From: Gordius sp. MW1
Taxonomy: Eukaryota; Nematomorpha; Gordioida; Gordea; Gordiidae
Assembly: GCA_964036665.1 (NCBI GenBank)
Contig: OZ038532.1
Coordinates: 6,634,001-6,698,000 of the forward strand
Direction: 5' to 3'
DNA length: 64,000 bases
Shown in pieces: positions 22,855 to 34,085 of the stretch. How positions within the stretch are numbered: position 1 is the stretch's first letter; each line of letters starts with the position of its first letter. The position numbers and the translations under genes are program-made. The notes beneath the pieces are model-generated. The model saw only the letters and a program-made list of their open reading frames with translations, was not told the DNA's origin and did no database searches.

Positions 22855-22950
22855 CTGCAACGGGCCGTTTTTTGGAGGATCAAATCTTTCAGGCCAGCCC
22901 GAGCCCGTCCATACCTTTTGTGCACTTCAGATAGAGCCCGCTACCAAGGT
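22855..22950. repeat. remnant of the CCCGAGCCCG-rich hAT MITE
   Basis: AGCCCGAGCCCGTCC and an AATAGATCTGCAACGGGCCG left edge resemble an end of the 20679-21200 family. The piece is truncated and no partner end is seen. Confidence 0.45.
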
Positions 22951-23125
22951 CGGCGAAGGGATAGCAACACTACTACAAATTGTCTACTTACACTTTAATA
23001 TTCATTTTATAATATGACTAGCTGACCCGGCAAACGTTGTTTTGCCATATTAAAAATATTTTTAAAAAAAATTAAAAAATTTAAATAAGAAAATTTAAAA
23101 CTACCAAAAAAAATTTAAAAACTCA

Positions 23126-23450
23126 ACTAAACGAAAAATAACAAATAATTGATATTTTTAAGGGTGGTTAAAAACACAAAATTTTACCTCAATAATGTTC
23201 GAATTCAAATTTTCATGAAGCAAATTTTTTTTAAGTCAAATTTACCTATAATCAAAAAAAAATATCGCGCCTGGCCTTTATGATAAAATATAAACGAAAG
23301 GCGGATACGGATACGCATATAGGTTATTTAACGAAAAATAACAAATAATTGATATTTTTAAGGGTGGTTAAAAACACAAAATTTTACCTCAATAATGTTC
23401 GAATTTAAATTTTCATGAAGCAAATTTTTTAAGTCAAATTTACCTATAAT
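23126..23450. repeat. direct repeat of ~127 bp inside the non-autonomous Helitron
   Basis: The block beginning ACGAAAAATAACAAATAATT and ending AAATTTACCTATAATC occurs twice, about 200 bp apart, with a few substitutions and a length difference in one T/A run. The second copy ends exactly where the CGTAGCC-family MITE begins. Confidence 0.8.
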
Positions 23451-24076
23451 CATGGGCGTAGCCAGGTTTTGGATTAGGGGGGGGGGCAAAACGTTTAAAA
23501 GTTCAATTAGAGGGGGGCAAAACATAAATTATTTAAATTTTTCAATGTTTTTGCATTAAAAAAAATTTGGTTTCGCAAATTAGGGGGGGGGGCAGCCGAG
23601 GATTTCAATACAAAAACCCTTAAAAATTAAAAAAAAAATATGTTTTGCCCCACCCCCTAATTAGCCAGGCAGGCGGGGGCAGGGGGCGCGGCTGCCCCCC
23701 CCCCTATTTGAACTTAACTCCAATTAATACAGATGCTTATTAACGAATTTACACAAAAATAAAAGATCACTATGGAAATCGTCAAATCTAACACGATTTC
23801 CATACACGGATCAATGCCATCCAATTATATTTTAACGCGTTTTCTTTTTAATATTTTATTTACCAATGTATTTTACCCATGTGATTATTAGAATAAACTA
23901 CTATTTGTTTAAAAAAAATTGTTTTGGTAAAATAAAATTTAAATTACGGTTGCATGAAAATTTTTGGATAGTCGAGACCTTTTTTTTTTTTTGCTCTCAG
24001 GAAAATTGTTGGATAGTCAAGACCTTTTTTTTTAATCTGCCCCCCCCCCCTAATTTAAAACCTAGCTACGCCCATG
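23451..24076. mobile_element. CGTAGCC-family MITE complex (two or more nested copies)
   Basis: The left end CATGGGCGTAGCCAGG and right end CCTAGCTACGCCCATG bound 626 bp, longer than the other copies. Internal G- and C-runs (23476-23486, 23583-23595, 23692-23705, 24040-24050) show that at least one more copy is nested. No clean 8-bp duplication survives. Confidence 0.65.
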
Positions 24077-24750
24077 GATATATCAACATTTATTGGCACT
24101 TTGTTAAAAGTATTTTCATTTTTCTCCTTGTTTAACGTGCAAAAAATTACAAAATTAGATTTTTTAATTTATTTAGCCACGCAGGAGGGGGGGACACGAC
24201 CGTCCTATAATAATAATAATAATAATTGAAGCAAACAATGGCTTTGATAGTGCGTAAAAAGTTTTCATTTTCCGCAACACATGCCTACTGCATTTATCAC
24301 CAGACTACCTACACGATAGATAGATAAGATACGCAGCAGTACGTGATGAGGGCAGGGCGTTTGATTGACGTTCGATACCGCGTCAAAACGCATAAAACCC
24401 AATATCTCAAAAACTACTCGACCGATATGGCTGGAACATATATTAAAACACGCTCCGGAGTGGCAGGAATAAACTGTGAAATTTTGAGCCAAATCGGTCT
24501 GGTAGTTCTCCAAAATTGGTGGCGCCATACATATATACACAAACACATAAATACATAGTTTCATTTTTATATATAAGATTATAGTTTGCATAAAAATAGG
24601 GGAGGAGACCAATCTTTGCGGCGTGCATTTAGCCCTAAGTAGATTTTAAAGCCGTATAGTTTGTTATTCTTATATATGATTATATCAATCACATATTTAT
24701 ATATGCAGCAGTGGTATAGAACCTAAAATCTATAATAAAAAACGTACATC

Positions 24751-24945
24751 ATGACAGATGCATATCATTACATTTCTCCCTATCTAAAATACCAAACTAA
24801 TTATGATATCGTAACGGAGACCGGTCTTCTATTTAACCTTCGTAATATGGTAGCTTCAGCCATTAAAACATCCGATCGTATATTACGTACGTTAGAAACA
24901 TCTGTCGTTGGTAATAATCCAGACATATATCGGATTTTTAACTGA
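24751..24945 (+). CDS. unrecognised 64-residue ORF
   Basis: The frame begins MTDAYHYISPYLKY and is in better codon shape than surrounding noise. It lies between a Helitron 5' end and a gypsy pol relic on the other strand, so it may be a stray exon or transposon piece. No motif is recognised and no splice partner was found. Confidence 0.2.
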   Translation: MTDAYHYISPYLKYQTNYDIVTETGLLFNLRNMVASAIKTSDRILRTLETSVVGNNPDIYRIFN

Positions 24946-27080
24946 TTAGCATGTTTCCTACGAATCCCTTTAATAACCCATTTGGCTGTTCGCCATTTCG
25001 TTCCGTAATTACTCCTTTATACTTACCTGGAGTAGTATCGTTTTTTATCCACACTAGCTCCCCCTCTCCGAATTCCCTAAGTACCGGCTTTCTGTCATGA
25101 TAAAATTTTTGTTTAACCAATCTTTCGTTCATTTTTTCTTTCGGATCAGCACGAATGAAATCAAACGCTATTCTTAACCTTTTCCGACTAACATCTTTCG
25201 ACGGCGCTTTACCAGTTGTCGCCTGCTAAGTATTCCCGTAAGCCATGAGGGTTTGCTAAAGACAAATGTCCTTATCACTACCTCCTTTTCTTCCGGCCCA
25301 GTTTCTTGACTTTAACGTCCTCATTACCCTTTCTACTAGTTCATTCGTCTCGGGTGATATGGCGTTGATGTATATGTTTCACATTGTTTGCCAAACAAAA
25401 ATTGCTAAATTCGGTACCAACAAATTGAGGGTAATATCGGATACTATCTTATTGGAATATCAAATCTGCAGAACCAACTGCGTAAATGACTAACACTTTG
25501 TGAGCCTGTTATAAAAGTTAAAACGTCTACTTCCACATATTTAGATAAAGCATCCATCAACACCAACCAATAATTTCTTTCCGCAGGATCTGCAATATCA
25601 TTATTCACTCAATCTTAAGTGCATTCCGGCAATGACCACGAATATAAAGGAACTTCTAGCTCGGCTGGTCGACCTACCTCGCAACACAAAGTTCAATATC
25701 TTTGGCCATCCCAGGCCACCAAACATAATATCGTGCCAAGTTTAGCATTCCATTAATACCAGGGTAACCTTAATGTAATATCTTTAGGACAAGAATTCCA
25801 AGGTTATTTGGTATAAGTATAATCAACCGATTTTCACTATATACTAATCCATCCTCGAATGTCTCTGCGATTATAATAAGGTTTTAAAATCGACAATTTT
25901 TTAAATCGAGTCGCCTTTCTCGTTTGATCGATGAAATTAATTCGTAGCATAGAAAATCACGCTTGATAAATTTCTTTAACGTTTCATGATCTAATTTTAA
26001 ATCATCCAACATTAATAGTCCAATATTATTTATTTAATTTGTATTAATATCTCTAGAATTGGGAAACTTAGACAATGCATCCGCATATTGATTGGTTTTT
26101 CCGGATCTATATTTTATCTCATATTGTTAGGCATTTAAGAATAGAGCCCAGCGAATTTATCGGCTATTCACCACTTTGGGTAAATCACGATGTTTCCTAA
26201 ATGATCTTTCTAGTGTTTTATGAGCTGTCCAAGGTAAATTTACCTACGCGTAAATATTGATTCAATTTTTCAAAACCATACACAATCGCTCTAGCTTTCC
26301 TGATCTATAGTTAAATAATGTTTTACAGATACACTTAAGGTGAGCGAAGCCTAGACTATAGCTTTTTTGAAACCGTCTGGAAACACATGCGTTAGTATTA
26401 CTCCTAAACTTGATTTATATGCATCTACTGATAGCGACAAGTTCAAGGAATATGGAACCACGGTATCTGTAGTTGATAAAAGATTTTTTATTTTGTCAAA
26501 ACTCTTTTGTTCTTTATTTGTCTAATGCCATCGAGCAAGTGAACATGCGATGGCATGCAGTTTTGTACATTTTTCATGTAGCTGAGGTATAAGCTTTTTC
26601 AGGTAATTTACACTCTAAGAAAGAACCAAACTCTTTCTTATTCGCAGGAATCATGAAATTCTTTATAGCTTCGACTCTTTCCTCCGTAGGATGAATCCCT
26701 GATGCGTCGATTTGGTGACACAAATACATTACGGATGTCTGAAAGAACTTTACCTTTTCCTTTCGTGCCTTATCCCAGCATGTTGGATTCTTTGTAGTAC
26801 TTGCTTTAAAATTTTCATATGTTCTTCTTCCGTTGTACCAGTCACAATGATATCATTTAATATCTATTTGGGGTATGCCGTCCAATAAAATTTCCATGCA
26901 CCGTCGAAATAAGTTTGGGGCTATCGACAATCCAATAAAAGTCGTTTCTATCTAAAATAGCTCATATGAGTTGCTATTTTGAGGTATTGTCTAGAGTTTT
27001 TCTCGACTTTCATCTGCAAATATGCATCACGTGAGTCAATAACTCTATTTCTGACCTCCTGCAATTGATTAGATCATCGA
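24938..27080 (-). pseudogene. Ty3/gypsy-type LTR retrotransposon pol relic
   Basis: Domains appear in pol order on the minus strand. RT has an SRDAYLQMKVEK-like piece near 27030 and, after a divergent active-site region, FFQTSVMYLCHQIDASGIHP then VEAIKNFMIPANKKE (26620-26760). RNase H has LSLSVDAYKSSLGVILTHVF near 26360-26450. Integrase has ARYYVWWPGMAKDIELCV (25680-25740) and a catalytic-core start DIADPAERNYWLVLMDALSK (25530-25610). The C-terminal integrase tail has QKFYHDRKPVLREFGEGELV (25040-25110). Numerous stops and frameshifts interrupt it. No LTRs, gag or protease were found. It is an old, truncated copy and cannot code for an active polyprotein. Confidence 0.8.
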
Positions 27081-27584
27081 ATATTGGTAGTATGTTTATC
27101 TACTCTACTACTACTATTACCAAATCAACAACACGCACTTAATTCCTAGTGTAGAAGAGAAGGGAGGGCGCCCTCAAGTCTGGTGTAATGTCAATGTAAA
27201 AGATAGGGATAATTAATTTTGTATATAATTTAAAAAGTAAAAGTGTTAGGATAAAAAAAATTGTAAATACATTCCTATCCCCTATATCTACGTATTAACT
27301 ATATAATGAAATTTTTACCGACTAATTTGCAAGTTATTGACGTTTGAAAAACGCTAAAATCGCGTTTTTGGCAACTTTGACAGCGAATATTTAAAAAACT
27401 TGACGTATAGGAAAAAAACTAAAAACATATTTGTGTTCACCGTAAAAACTCTACCAGAATCTGCAAACAGTTTGCCGGTTGATTTTTCTTGTTGAACCGT
27501 GTTATTAATTAATATTCCTATCCCAAAAATGAGTATGTCTCCTTTATTAAATTCGTATCAATTACAATTAAAAAACTGGTAGTA
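27081..27584. other. spacer, nothing recognised
   Basis: It begins with a CTACTACTA microsatellite near 27100-27115. It might hold the 5' remainder of the gypsy relic, but no LTR is recognised. Confidence 0.4.
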
Positions 27585-28500
27585 GGGGAGACCGGGGCCT
27601 AAATAGCCATAAAAATTAAACCACTATAAAAAACTTATGATTTTTTTTCAATTTTTTTGTTGGAACGTAATTTTAAGGTCTATTCTTACTATAGGAAAAA
27701 AATTCGGATTGAAAAAATTAATAGTTTTTCACATATTAAATTTAAAAGAAACAAAAATCCTAAAAATTTAAAAAATGCCCGAGGCAAGTTATAGCTTCTT
27801 TCGTGGGATAGATTATCCCTTACGATTTCACTTTCTAATAGTATATGCTAACTCAAATCAATAAAAGGATTGTTTTATTACAAAAAAAACATAGAGAATG
27901 CAAATGAATATGGTTATATTTTACATAATACAAATAAAAAAGGGTCATGAAGACAATCTGATTTAGGTACCCATAAAAGACAAATTCTGCAATGGAAAAA
28001 ATCTTTAAATAGTCTATTAATATTCCCAATTACACTAACATAAATTATTATTAAACAAAACTATTGTTTTTTAAATCCTGACATTTGTCTACGCAATGAA
28101 AAATGGCTACTACTAGCCCCTCACCGACTAGCCCCGCCCCCTAATTTTTTATACAAATAATAATTTATCATATTATATTGCTAACAAAAAATTTAATATT
28201 AGGCAATATTTATAGAGTAAATACACCTTTATAAGATAAAACCTAAATTAGTCCAAAATACGCAGGCAAAAAAATTTTATGCGCCAATACAAAATTTTGT
28301 CAAGGCTACTAACAGCCCCAAAAATCGTTTTTCCTCTATAAAAATTTTAAATTTTATTCTTTCTAAACAAAATTTTTTTTACTTATACCTAATGGAAAAA
28401 TACACATATTGTTTAAATTTTAATTGTATATCATTATTATTTTAAAAAATAATTACAAAGATAAAAGTAGCCCCGGGCTACGACTAGCCCCTGTCTCCCC
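27585..28500 (+). mobile_element. GGGGAGACC-family TA-target MITE (916 bp)
   Basis: The left end GGGGAGACCGGGGC and right end GCCCCTGTCTCCCC form a 14-bp inverted repeat with one mismatch, flanked on both sides by TA (27583-27584, 28501-28502). A TA target and long inverted ends suggest a Tc1/mariner-like parent. Other copies are at 14836-15711, 31067-31495 (left-truncated) and 48678-49074. Non-coding. Confidence 0.8.
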
Positions 28501-28785
28501 TACATATATTTTGGTGAATATTTTCAAGATCGCGTAAATTTACATCCTATAAAGATTAATAAAAAAGTATAAAATGTTACTAATTTTTCTATTTAAGAAG
28601 TGAAAAAATAGTTGTTGAATTAATACTAAACATACCCAAATATTTAAAATATCAATAATCATTAAAAAAATTAAAAATCATAGTATTTTGACAATGTCTT
28701 AAATATTATGTTGTATAAACGGCTGGATTTTATTTGGTAGACCTTTCGTATTTGTCGACTAAGCTTAAACAGATTAACTGTTTTT

Positions 28786-28927
28786 ATGGGCCTAGCCAAG
28801 GGGAGGGGCGGAGCCCCTATTTAAATCCAATTTTTTTTTAATTTACTAAAATGTCAAAAAATGATCATTTTGCCCCTCCCTAAATTATTATTGCCCCCTC
28901 TAATTCCAATGCCAGCTACGCCCATGG
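28786..28927. mobile_element. CGTAGCC-family hAT-like MITE (~142 bp)
   Basis: The ends ATGGGCCTAGCC and GGCTACG-type CTACGCCCATGG are flanked by CTGTTTTT (28778-28785) and CTATTTTC (28928-28935), 6/8 identical. G- and C-tracts lie just inside the ends. Confidence 0.7.
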
Positions 28928-29085
28928 CTATTTTCCTTAGTCGCATAAACAGCAGCCAAAGAGTTTTTGGTCTAACCTTTTATCCGTTTATGTTTAATCG
29001 ACCAAAATCAAAGGTCGACCAAACAAAACGTAGTCGTTTTTACAGCATTACTTATTTCTTAAACTATAATTCCAAAATGCACAAG

Positions 29086-29452
29086 TGCTATGCAATTTAT
29101 GGGCTCGTTTTATGTTGTCAGTCCGTCCATTTAACGTTCTTAATTGCTGGTTCAAAACCCGGATAGGGCAATTTTTTTTATTTTTTTAAATTAAATTAAT
29201 ATATTGTTCTTGTTAATACCATTTAACTTTTTAAATATTTGTATAAATTAATAATTAACTAATAATTTTGCATTTTATACCCCCCTATGGGCATTCTCGC
29301 CCCTTCCCCCCTTTCTCGCTTATAAATTGCATAGCAAATATGCTACGTTTCTAACGGAGTATAGATGAGTTTCGTTCCCCCTTCCTTCCTGCACCTCCCT
29401 CCCCCCTTCCCTTCCTCCCCTTCCCTTCCCACGAGGGCCGAAGGCCCGAGTT
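29086..29452 (+). mobile_element. short Helentron/DINE-like element without minisatellite, inside hAT relic B
   Basis: It starts TGCTATGCAATTTATGGGCT and ends with the C-rich tract, hairpin CGAGGGCCGAAGGCCCGAG (29432-29450) and TT. A T-arm-like TTCAAAACCCGG lies at about 29151-29162. The long central minisatellite of the other copies is absent. Its 3' end interrupts the hAT relic B frame after the codons for SGVKNGLQT. Confidence 0.75.
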
Positions 29453-30580
29453 CTTATGTAAGTTTGCAATCCATTTTTTACACCACTCATGGCTGGAGCA
29501 CCATCGTAACCTTGTCCTTTTGTTATATTTATGTTCAATTCTTTTAGTCTTCAGGATCACTTCAGATATGCTTTTTCCAGACATATCATGTATATCAACA
29601 TATAGCAAAAATTCCTCTTTCACAACGATTGGTGTTGAATCCACATCTAAATATCTTACTACTAGAGCCATTTGTTCCCGAGTTGAGATATCTGTGGTTT
29701 CATCGACTAATATTGCAAAGAAGGGAGCAGCGTTTATTTTTTTTACAATCTGGGATTGTATCATATGTGATATTTTAGAGATGATTTTATTTTGGATACG
29801 CGGGGAAAGATACATTGCATTTTTAGGAAATTCTGTCACAGCGTGGCATACTTTATCGCTATTTTCTGCTAAAAATACTAAAAGTTCCCGGAAATTTCCT
29901 TCGTTCGAATTTTTCTTTCTTTGCATATGAAGTGGCAACACACCATAATCCATATGACCTTTTTAAAAATTAAATTAAATGTTTATATATTACCTCTAAG
30001 GGCAATCCCTTGTTTCCCACAGAAAATGATTGCATCAATTATTATAGAGAGTGCCTCTCTTAATTTAAATTTGTTAATCCTATTTTCCTTTGATAATAGA
30101 TTATATATAGATTCCTTTTTGTTAGCGTATATATTTTCAAGACAAGTGAACATCTCAATTAAATGTTTATGATATTTAATAGCAGAATGACGTTTAAAAA
30201 CCTCCACAGCATTTTTCCATTTTTGAAATGGGCTTGTAATGAGGGCTTTTAACTCCTGATGAGATTCATATCCACCAGTCCTTTTGCCCTTTATAACACA
30301 GAGTTTGCAAAAAGCTCCATCTAGAGCCATAGAGTAGGCCAACCATGGCCATTGTTTGAACCATGTATAGTTAAATTTGAGATTCCGTTGCCCTTGGGAA
30401 ATCAAATTTTATATCTGGCTTATAGATTCAATCCATAAGTTTCATCTTTTCTATATCTTCTATATTTTTTTTATAAAGTTTGCTATATCATACTTATTTA
30501 TATTGTTCATTGAAATATCTGGTGGTGATGTTGATGTACAAGAATCTTGTTCCACATGAACTAAATCTAAAATTGACATC
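29453..30580 (-). pseudogene. hAT transposase relic B (TTF zinc finger, DUF4371/ZMYM-like)
   Basis: The minus strand starts at an MSILDLVHVEQ frame (30580). A frameshift leads into a TTF-type zinc-finger region with FNYTWFKQWPWLAYS and FCKLCV (about 30290-30380), then an HSAIKYHKHL helical part and GKQGIALRG ending at 29994. A 35-bp intron follows. The next exon (29958 down) carries NEGNFRELLVFLAE, SPRIQNKIISKI, the RNase H-like core VDETTDISTREQMAL and HDMSGKSISEVIL. After a frameshift comes INITKGQGYDGAPAMSGVKN (29460-29520). The gene is cut there by the element at 29086-29452 and the C-terminal half is missing. It is homologous to relic A but better preserved. Confidence 0.85.
29959..29993 (-). 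other. 35-bp intron in hAT relic B
   Basis: On the minus strand GTAATATATAAAC...TTTTTAAAAAG separates ALRG from GHMDYG. The same place in relic A holds a 41-bp intron in the same phase. Lack of either intron would put a stop in frame immediately. Confidence 0.75.
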
Positions 30581-30775
30581 TAACCATAATCATTTAAAAA
30601 CCTTAAAACCAGCAGATCCTTTTTCCACAAGAACTAAATCTAAAATTAACATCTAACTATAATCAGTTAAAAATCTTACCACTAGCAGATCCTTTTCGCA
30701 CAAGAACTAAATCTAAAATTAACATCTAACTATAATCATTTAAAAATCTTACCACAAGCAGGTCCTTTTTCCACA
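30556..30775. repeat. 73-bp tandem repeat at the 5' edge of hAT relic B
   Basis: Three units start GAACTAAATCTAAAATT at 30558, 30631 and 30704 and share CATCTAAC.ATAATCA and AGCAGRTCCTTTT words. The first unit overlaps the initial codons of relic B. On the minus strand each unit contains a GTAAGATTTTTAA...TTATAG-like stretch, so the duplication may have copied a splice-site-containing segment. Confidence 0.7.
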
Positions 30776-31007
30776 TGATTAACTTTTTGACACAATATTT
30801 AAATATCGCGCCTTTTCTTTTATTCAAATTGATAGAGGAATTCATATGAAATGCTTACGTTTTATAACCGCAAGGAAAATATATTAACGCTCAAAAATAC
30901 TTAATGGTTGATGAAAATAAGTGCTCATCATAGTTAATTAAATAACACTCATTCATAATATTTATTATATAATGCGATATTAGAAAATAAAAAATATTTT
31001 TTCTGAA

Positions 31008-31495
31008 TCCGCGGGGGGCGGGGTTTGAACCCTAAACCCCCCTCCCCCCTGCGTACGCCACTGAGTCTATTAATATTCCAAATTACACTAAGATAATTTA
31101 TTATTAAACATGGTTCTTTATCTTGACATTTGTCTACGTAATGAAAAATGGCTAGCACTCCCCCCTCTCCGACTAGCCCCGACCTTTATTTTTATAAACA
31201 ATTAATAATGCAACGTGTTATTTTGCAAACAAAAATTTAATCATTAGATGTTTTTATATAAAAAATATCCCTTTATAAAATAGAACATAAATTAGTCCAA
31301 AATATACAGCCAAAAAAATTTTGTGTCCAAAATACCAAATTTTGTCAAGGCTACTAATAGCCCCGAAAAATCGTTTTTCCTCTTTAAAAATTTTAAGTTT
31401 TATTTTTTATAGACAAAATCATTTTTACTAATACCTTAATACACATATGGTTTAAATTTAAATTATATATCATTACGACTAGCCCCGGTCTCCCC
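31008..31495. repeat. CGTAGCC-family remnant followed by truncated GGGGAGACC-family MITE
   Basis: A C-rich remnant (31008-31066) is joined to sequence matching 28012-28500. The latter ends TAGCCCCGGTCTCCCC at 31495, followed by TA. The left part of the MITE is missing. Confidence 0.65.
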
Positions 31496-31502
31496 TAAAT
31501 GC

Positions 31503-31998
31503 AACTCGTTCCTAAAACAAGTTCCTTTTCTTCAGAAAAGTAACTGTAATCAGTTACTTTTATTTAAGAAGAACTGTAACTGTATTTAGTTACATTAATT
31601 CAATAACTAATTAACTAAAATTTCATTTACTTTTTATAAAATTTAAAAATCATTAATAAAAAATAAAATAATAGAGTTACAGGTCTAGTTTGTGTTCATC
31701 GCTCTAAATTTAAATTTTCCTTTGCAGATTGCATCTAATATTTGAATACCATTTCGAATGGTGAGGCTTTAAAATGGATTTTGGTTTACGTGTCGGAAAA
31801 GGGTCAGAATTTAATTATATTTAGGAAAATTGCTTTCTTTAGTTTCCCCGAGTAACTTTTAATGTAACTAATTCCATCAGGTAAGTAACTGTAACAGTAT
31901 TCAGTTATTTTTGAAAAGATTTAACTGTAACTGTAATTAGTTATATTTTTTGAAAACTTTAACTTAATTAGTTACTGTGAAAAAGTAACTTTAACAGC
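31503..31998 (-). mobile_element. GTAACTAGTTAC-rich MITE with TAGAGCTGTTAAAG end
   Basis: The right edge TTTAACAGCTCTA (about 31986-31998) reads TAGAGCTGTTAAAGTTAC on the minus strand. It is followed by repeated AGTAACTGTAA-type words throughout. The same end (TAGGGCTGTTAAA) and the same internal words occur at 40734-40770 and 41930-42035. The far end is not sharply defined. Confidence 0.55.
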
Positions 31999-32281
31999 TC
32001 TAGCTGTAATAACCCACTACAGATCAATATCCGGCAAATGTGTGGATAACATTCCTTGGAAATCATGTATCAACTGCAAAACAATTAATAATACATAATA
32101 AAGTGGACCTAATAGAGAATCTGCGATTAAAGATTTAATTTTAAATTTGATAATATATATCAACAAATTGATATGAAGATAGGCACTGCAAAGTTTAACT
32201 AGATAAATGCAATTGAATAATTTTGGCTTAGTTATTAATTTTTGCATTTCATAAGAAATTTAACTTATGTTGAATGGCAAT
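31999..32281. other. AT-rich spacer, nothing recognised
   Basis: The minus-strand frame at 32017-32247 has no recognisable features. Confidence 0.4.
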
Positions 32282-32423
32282 CATAGGCGTAGCCAGGGGG
32301 TGGTACAGAGGGGCGATTGCCCCCCCCCTTCAATCCAATGGCTGAAATTATTAAAAATTATCATTTAGTGCCACCCTAAATTATTATTGTTCCCCTCTAA
32401 ATCCAATCCTGGCTACGCCCTTG
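32282..32423. mobile_element. CGTAGCC-family hAT-like MITE (142 bp)
   Basis: The ends CATAGGCGTAGCCAGG and CCTGGCTACGCCCTTG are flanked by ATGGCAAT (32274-32281) and ATGGCAAA (32424-32431), 7/8 identical. C-tracts lie just inside. Confidence 0.85.
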
Positions 32424-33274
32424 ATGGCAAAATAATTTATTGGTCATAAAGAGACTTATTACAGTTTTAGATGGTGGGCTTTGAATAATTGTAGGTTGGA
32501 TCCTAACTCTTATTACAACTTTGTTGTACACAAAAATTTATAACATAGTTCTTATGTTCCATTACCTAAAACATTATTGTGCATTTTTGTATACAAATTT
32601 TTTAACCTTTTCTCTAATCAACTTTAAAATGCGAACTTTGTGATAATCTCGAATAAAATTCATTTTAAAACCAGAAGCTAATCGGGACATTTTAATTCCT
32701 ATGTGATTCTTCAAATGGTTAAAGCGTGTACACATTTAATGGAGAAGACATGAAAAAGGCGTTGTTGTTTGCCTTAGTGGCAATATGTTGAGGCAAGTTT
32801 CCTGTAGTGTCAAAAGAAGTGGATTATATATATCATGTTCCTCTAAATCCAAAAAACCTTTAAAATTTAACAAAATTTTGCCCAAAAATTGCAAAAAATT
32901 ATCGTTTTGTCCCCTCCCTAAATCATTATTGCCCCCCTCTTATTCCATACCTATCTACGTTCATGGGTTGTGGTCTAAAAATATTCTTATATCATAGTTT
33001 TTATTTATGATGCAAGCTTATTTAATTTATTCCTAGTTAGTGTTTAAAATATTCACCTAAGACCAAAATTCACAATTATTATACCTTTTTAAATTCAAGG
33101 ACATATGGGAGAAGTTATGTAAAGGGATGACATCAGTCTGAGAATAAACAAGTTTTATGTAATAATGAAATCAATCTAAAATTGTTAATTTTCACGAAAA
33201 AAAAACGCTTTTTCGGCTACAAATTGCGACCAAAAATAACCATTCAATGATGCGAATTTATTATTTTATTAACA
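32424..33274. other. AT-rich spacer with a CGTAGCC-family right end
   Basis: TCCATACCTATCTACGTTCATGGG at about 32944-32967, with C-runs before it, is a decayed MITE end. The frame at 32785-32997 crosses it and is rejected. No gene is seen. Confidence 0.4.
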
Positions 33275-33280
33275 TTTATT
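33275..33280 (-). promoter_or_regulatory. polyadenylation signal AATAAA for secreted-protein gene 1
   Basis: AATAAA on the minus strand starts 27 nt after the stop codon of the gene at 33307-34085. Two further overlapping AATAAA-like words follow within 25 nt. Confidence 0.45.
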
Positions 33281-33306
33281 TAATAATTGTAATGTGTTTA
33301 GTGTAA

Positions 33307-34085
33307 TTAGAATTGAAATTTTAATTTCCATGGATTATTACATGCATTGAATGTAACTTCTACTACTAAAATCGCTCCTCCCTCTCTATCTGTAATAGCA
33401 GTGACATTTAAAGAGTAAGAAATTATTTGAGCTCCATTGGGTGTTATGCAAAGCAAACGTATCTTGCCATTTGGGTTGAGCTATCAAATTTTTTAATATA
33501 ATTTTTAAATAGATTTATGACAAAATTATAATTTAAAAATATTAAAAGGATATAAATACTTCTTCTTTTTCATGCATTATAGCAACCAAATAATACGTGT
33601 TTCCACTCTTGTGGTGCAAGTGAACGATCGTTAAGCTTTCAGCTATAGACATTATAAAAAAAAACATTTTTATTATATAAATAAACGTTGTTATCGAAAG
33701 AAAAAATTGAGAAATTTTAAAAATTAATGCCGTTTACATTTGTCTTCTATGTTCCGAGTTTCTAAAGTTGCATAAATTGGTAAAGACCGTAGGTTATCCA
33801 TTTTTCCTTCCAGTATTCGAGGGCTGAATAATTCGTAAAATAGAATTTTGTATAATATATAACTGTGACAATTGTTAAGTAAAAATTACTCGAACGTCTC
33901 TTCTCTAGGCTAAACAAATATCATTAGAAGGAAATATAGTTTATTCAATGATATTTGATTATGATTACCTGGTGAAATTTAACATTTTGGACATCACCAA
34001 ATCCACTCCCTACCCCACTGTCTGCCGAAAGCATGTAGAAGACATTCAGCAAAATTGTCCATTTCAAAAATAGGGGATAATTCAT
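33307..34085 (-). CDS. small secreted protein, five exons (paralogue 1 of 2); function unknown
   Basis: CDS exons on the minus strand are 34085-33969 (117 nt), 33909-33890 (20-nt microexon), 33823-33738 (86), 33642-33560 (83) and 33480-33307 (174, with TAA). Introns are 59, 66, 95 and 79 bp and all are GT...AG. Junction phases are 0, 2, 1, 0. The 480-nt total gives 159 residues. Exon 1 encodes a signal peptide, MNYPLFLKWTILLNVFYML, then a Gly/Ser-rich stretch. The body is beta-prone, with TIVHLHHKSGNTYYLVAIM in exon 4 and GAILVVEVTFNACNNPW in exon 5. The mature part has two cysteines, in LLC and NAC of exon 5. The neighbour at 35438-36180 shares every exon boundary, which strongly supports the model. 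I do not recognise the family. Alternative acceptors for exon 3 exist, but the one chosen matches the paralogue in length. Confidence 0.8.

Larger units (their letters stand above)
23018..24578 (-). mobile_element. non-autonomous Helitron, both termini present
   Basis: On the minus strand the 5' end is A|TCTTATATATAAAAATGAAA (24578). About 100 nt inside follows a GAACTACCAGACCGATTTGG motif typical of Helitron left ends. The 3' end has the hairpin GGCAAAACAACGTTTGCC (23029-23046), then GGGTCAG and terminal CTAG|T (23018-23021). This is the canonical TC...hairpin-CTRR form inserted between A and T. The interior has no helicase or Rep coding. It contains a ~127-bp direct repeat (23126-23252 and 23325-23450) and nested CGTAGCC-family MITE sequence (23451-24076). 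Frames at 23866-24135 and 24265-24628 are translations of element ends. Confidence 0.85.

Noticed and set aside
24265..24628. ORFs at the left edge of 24.3-24.6 kb
   Set aside because: Translations of the Helitron 5' terminal region.
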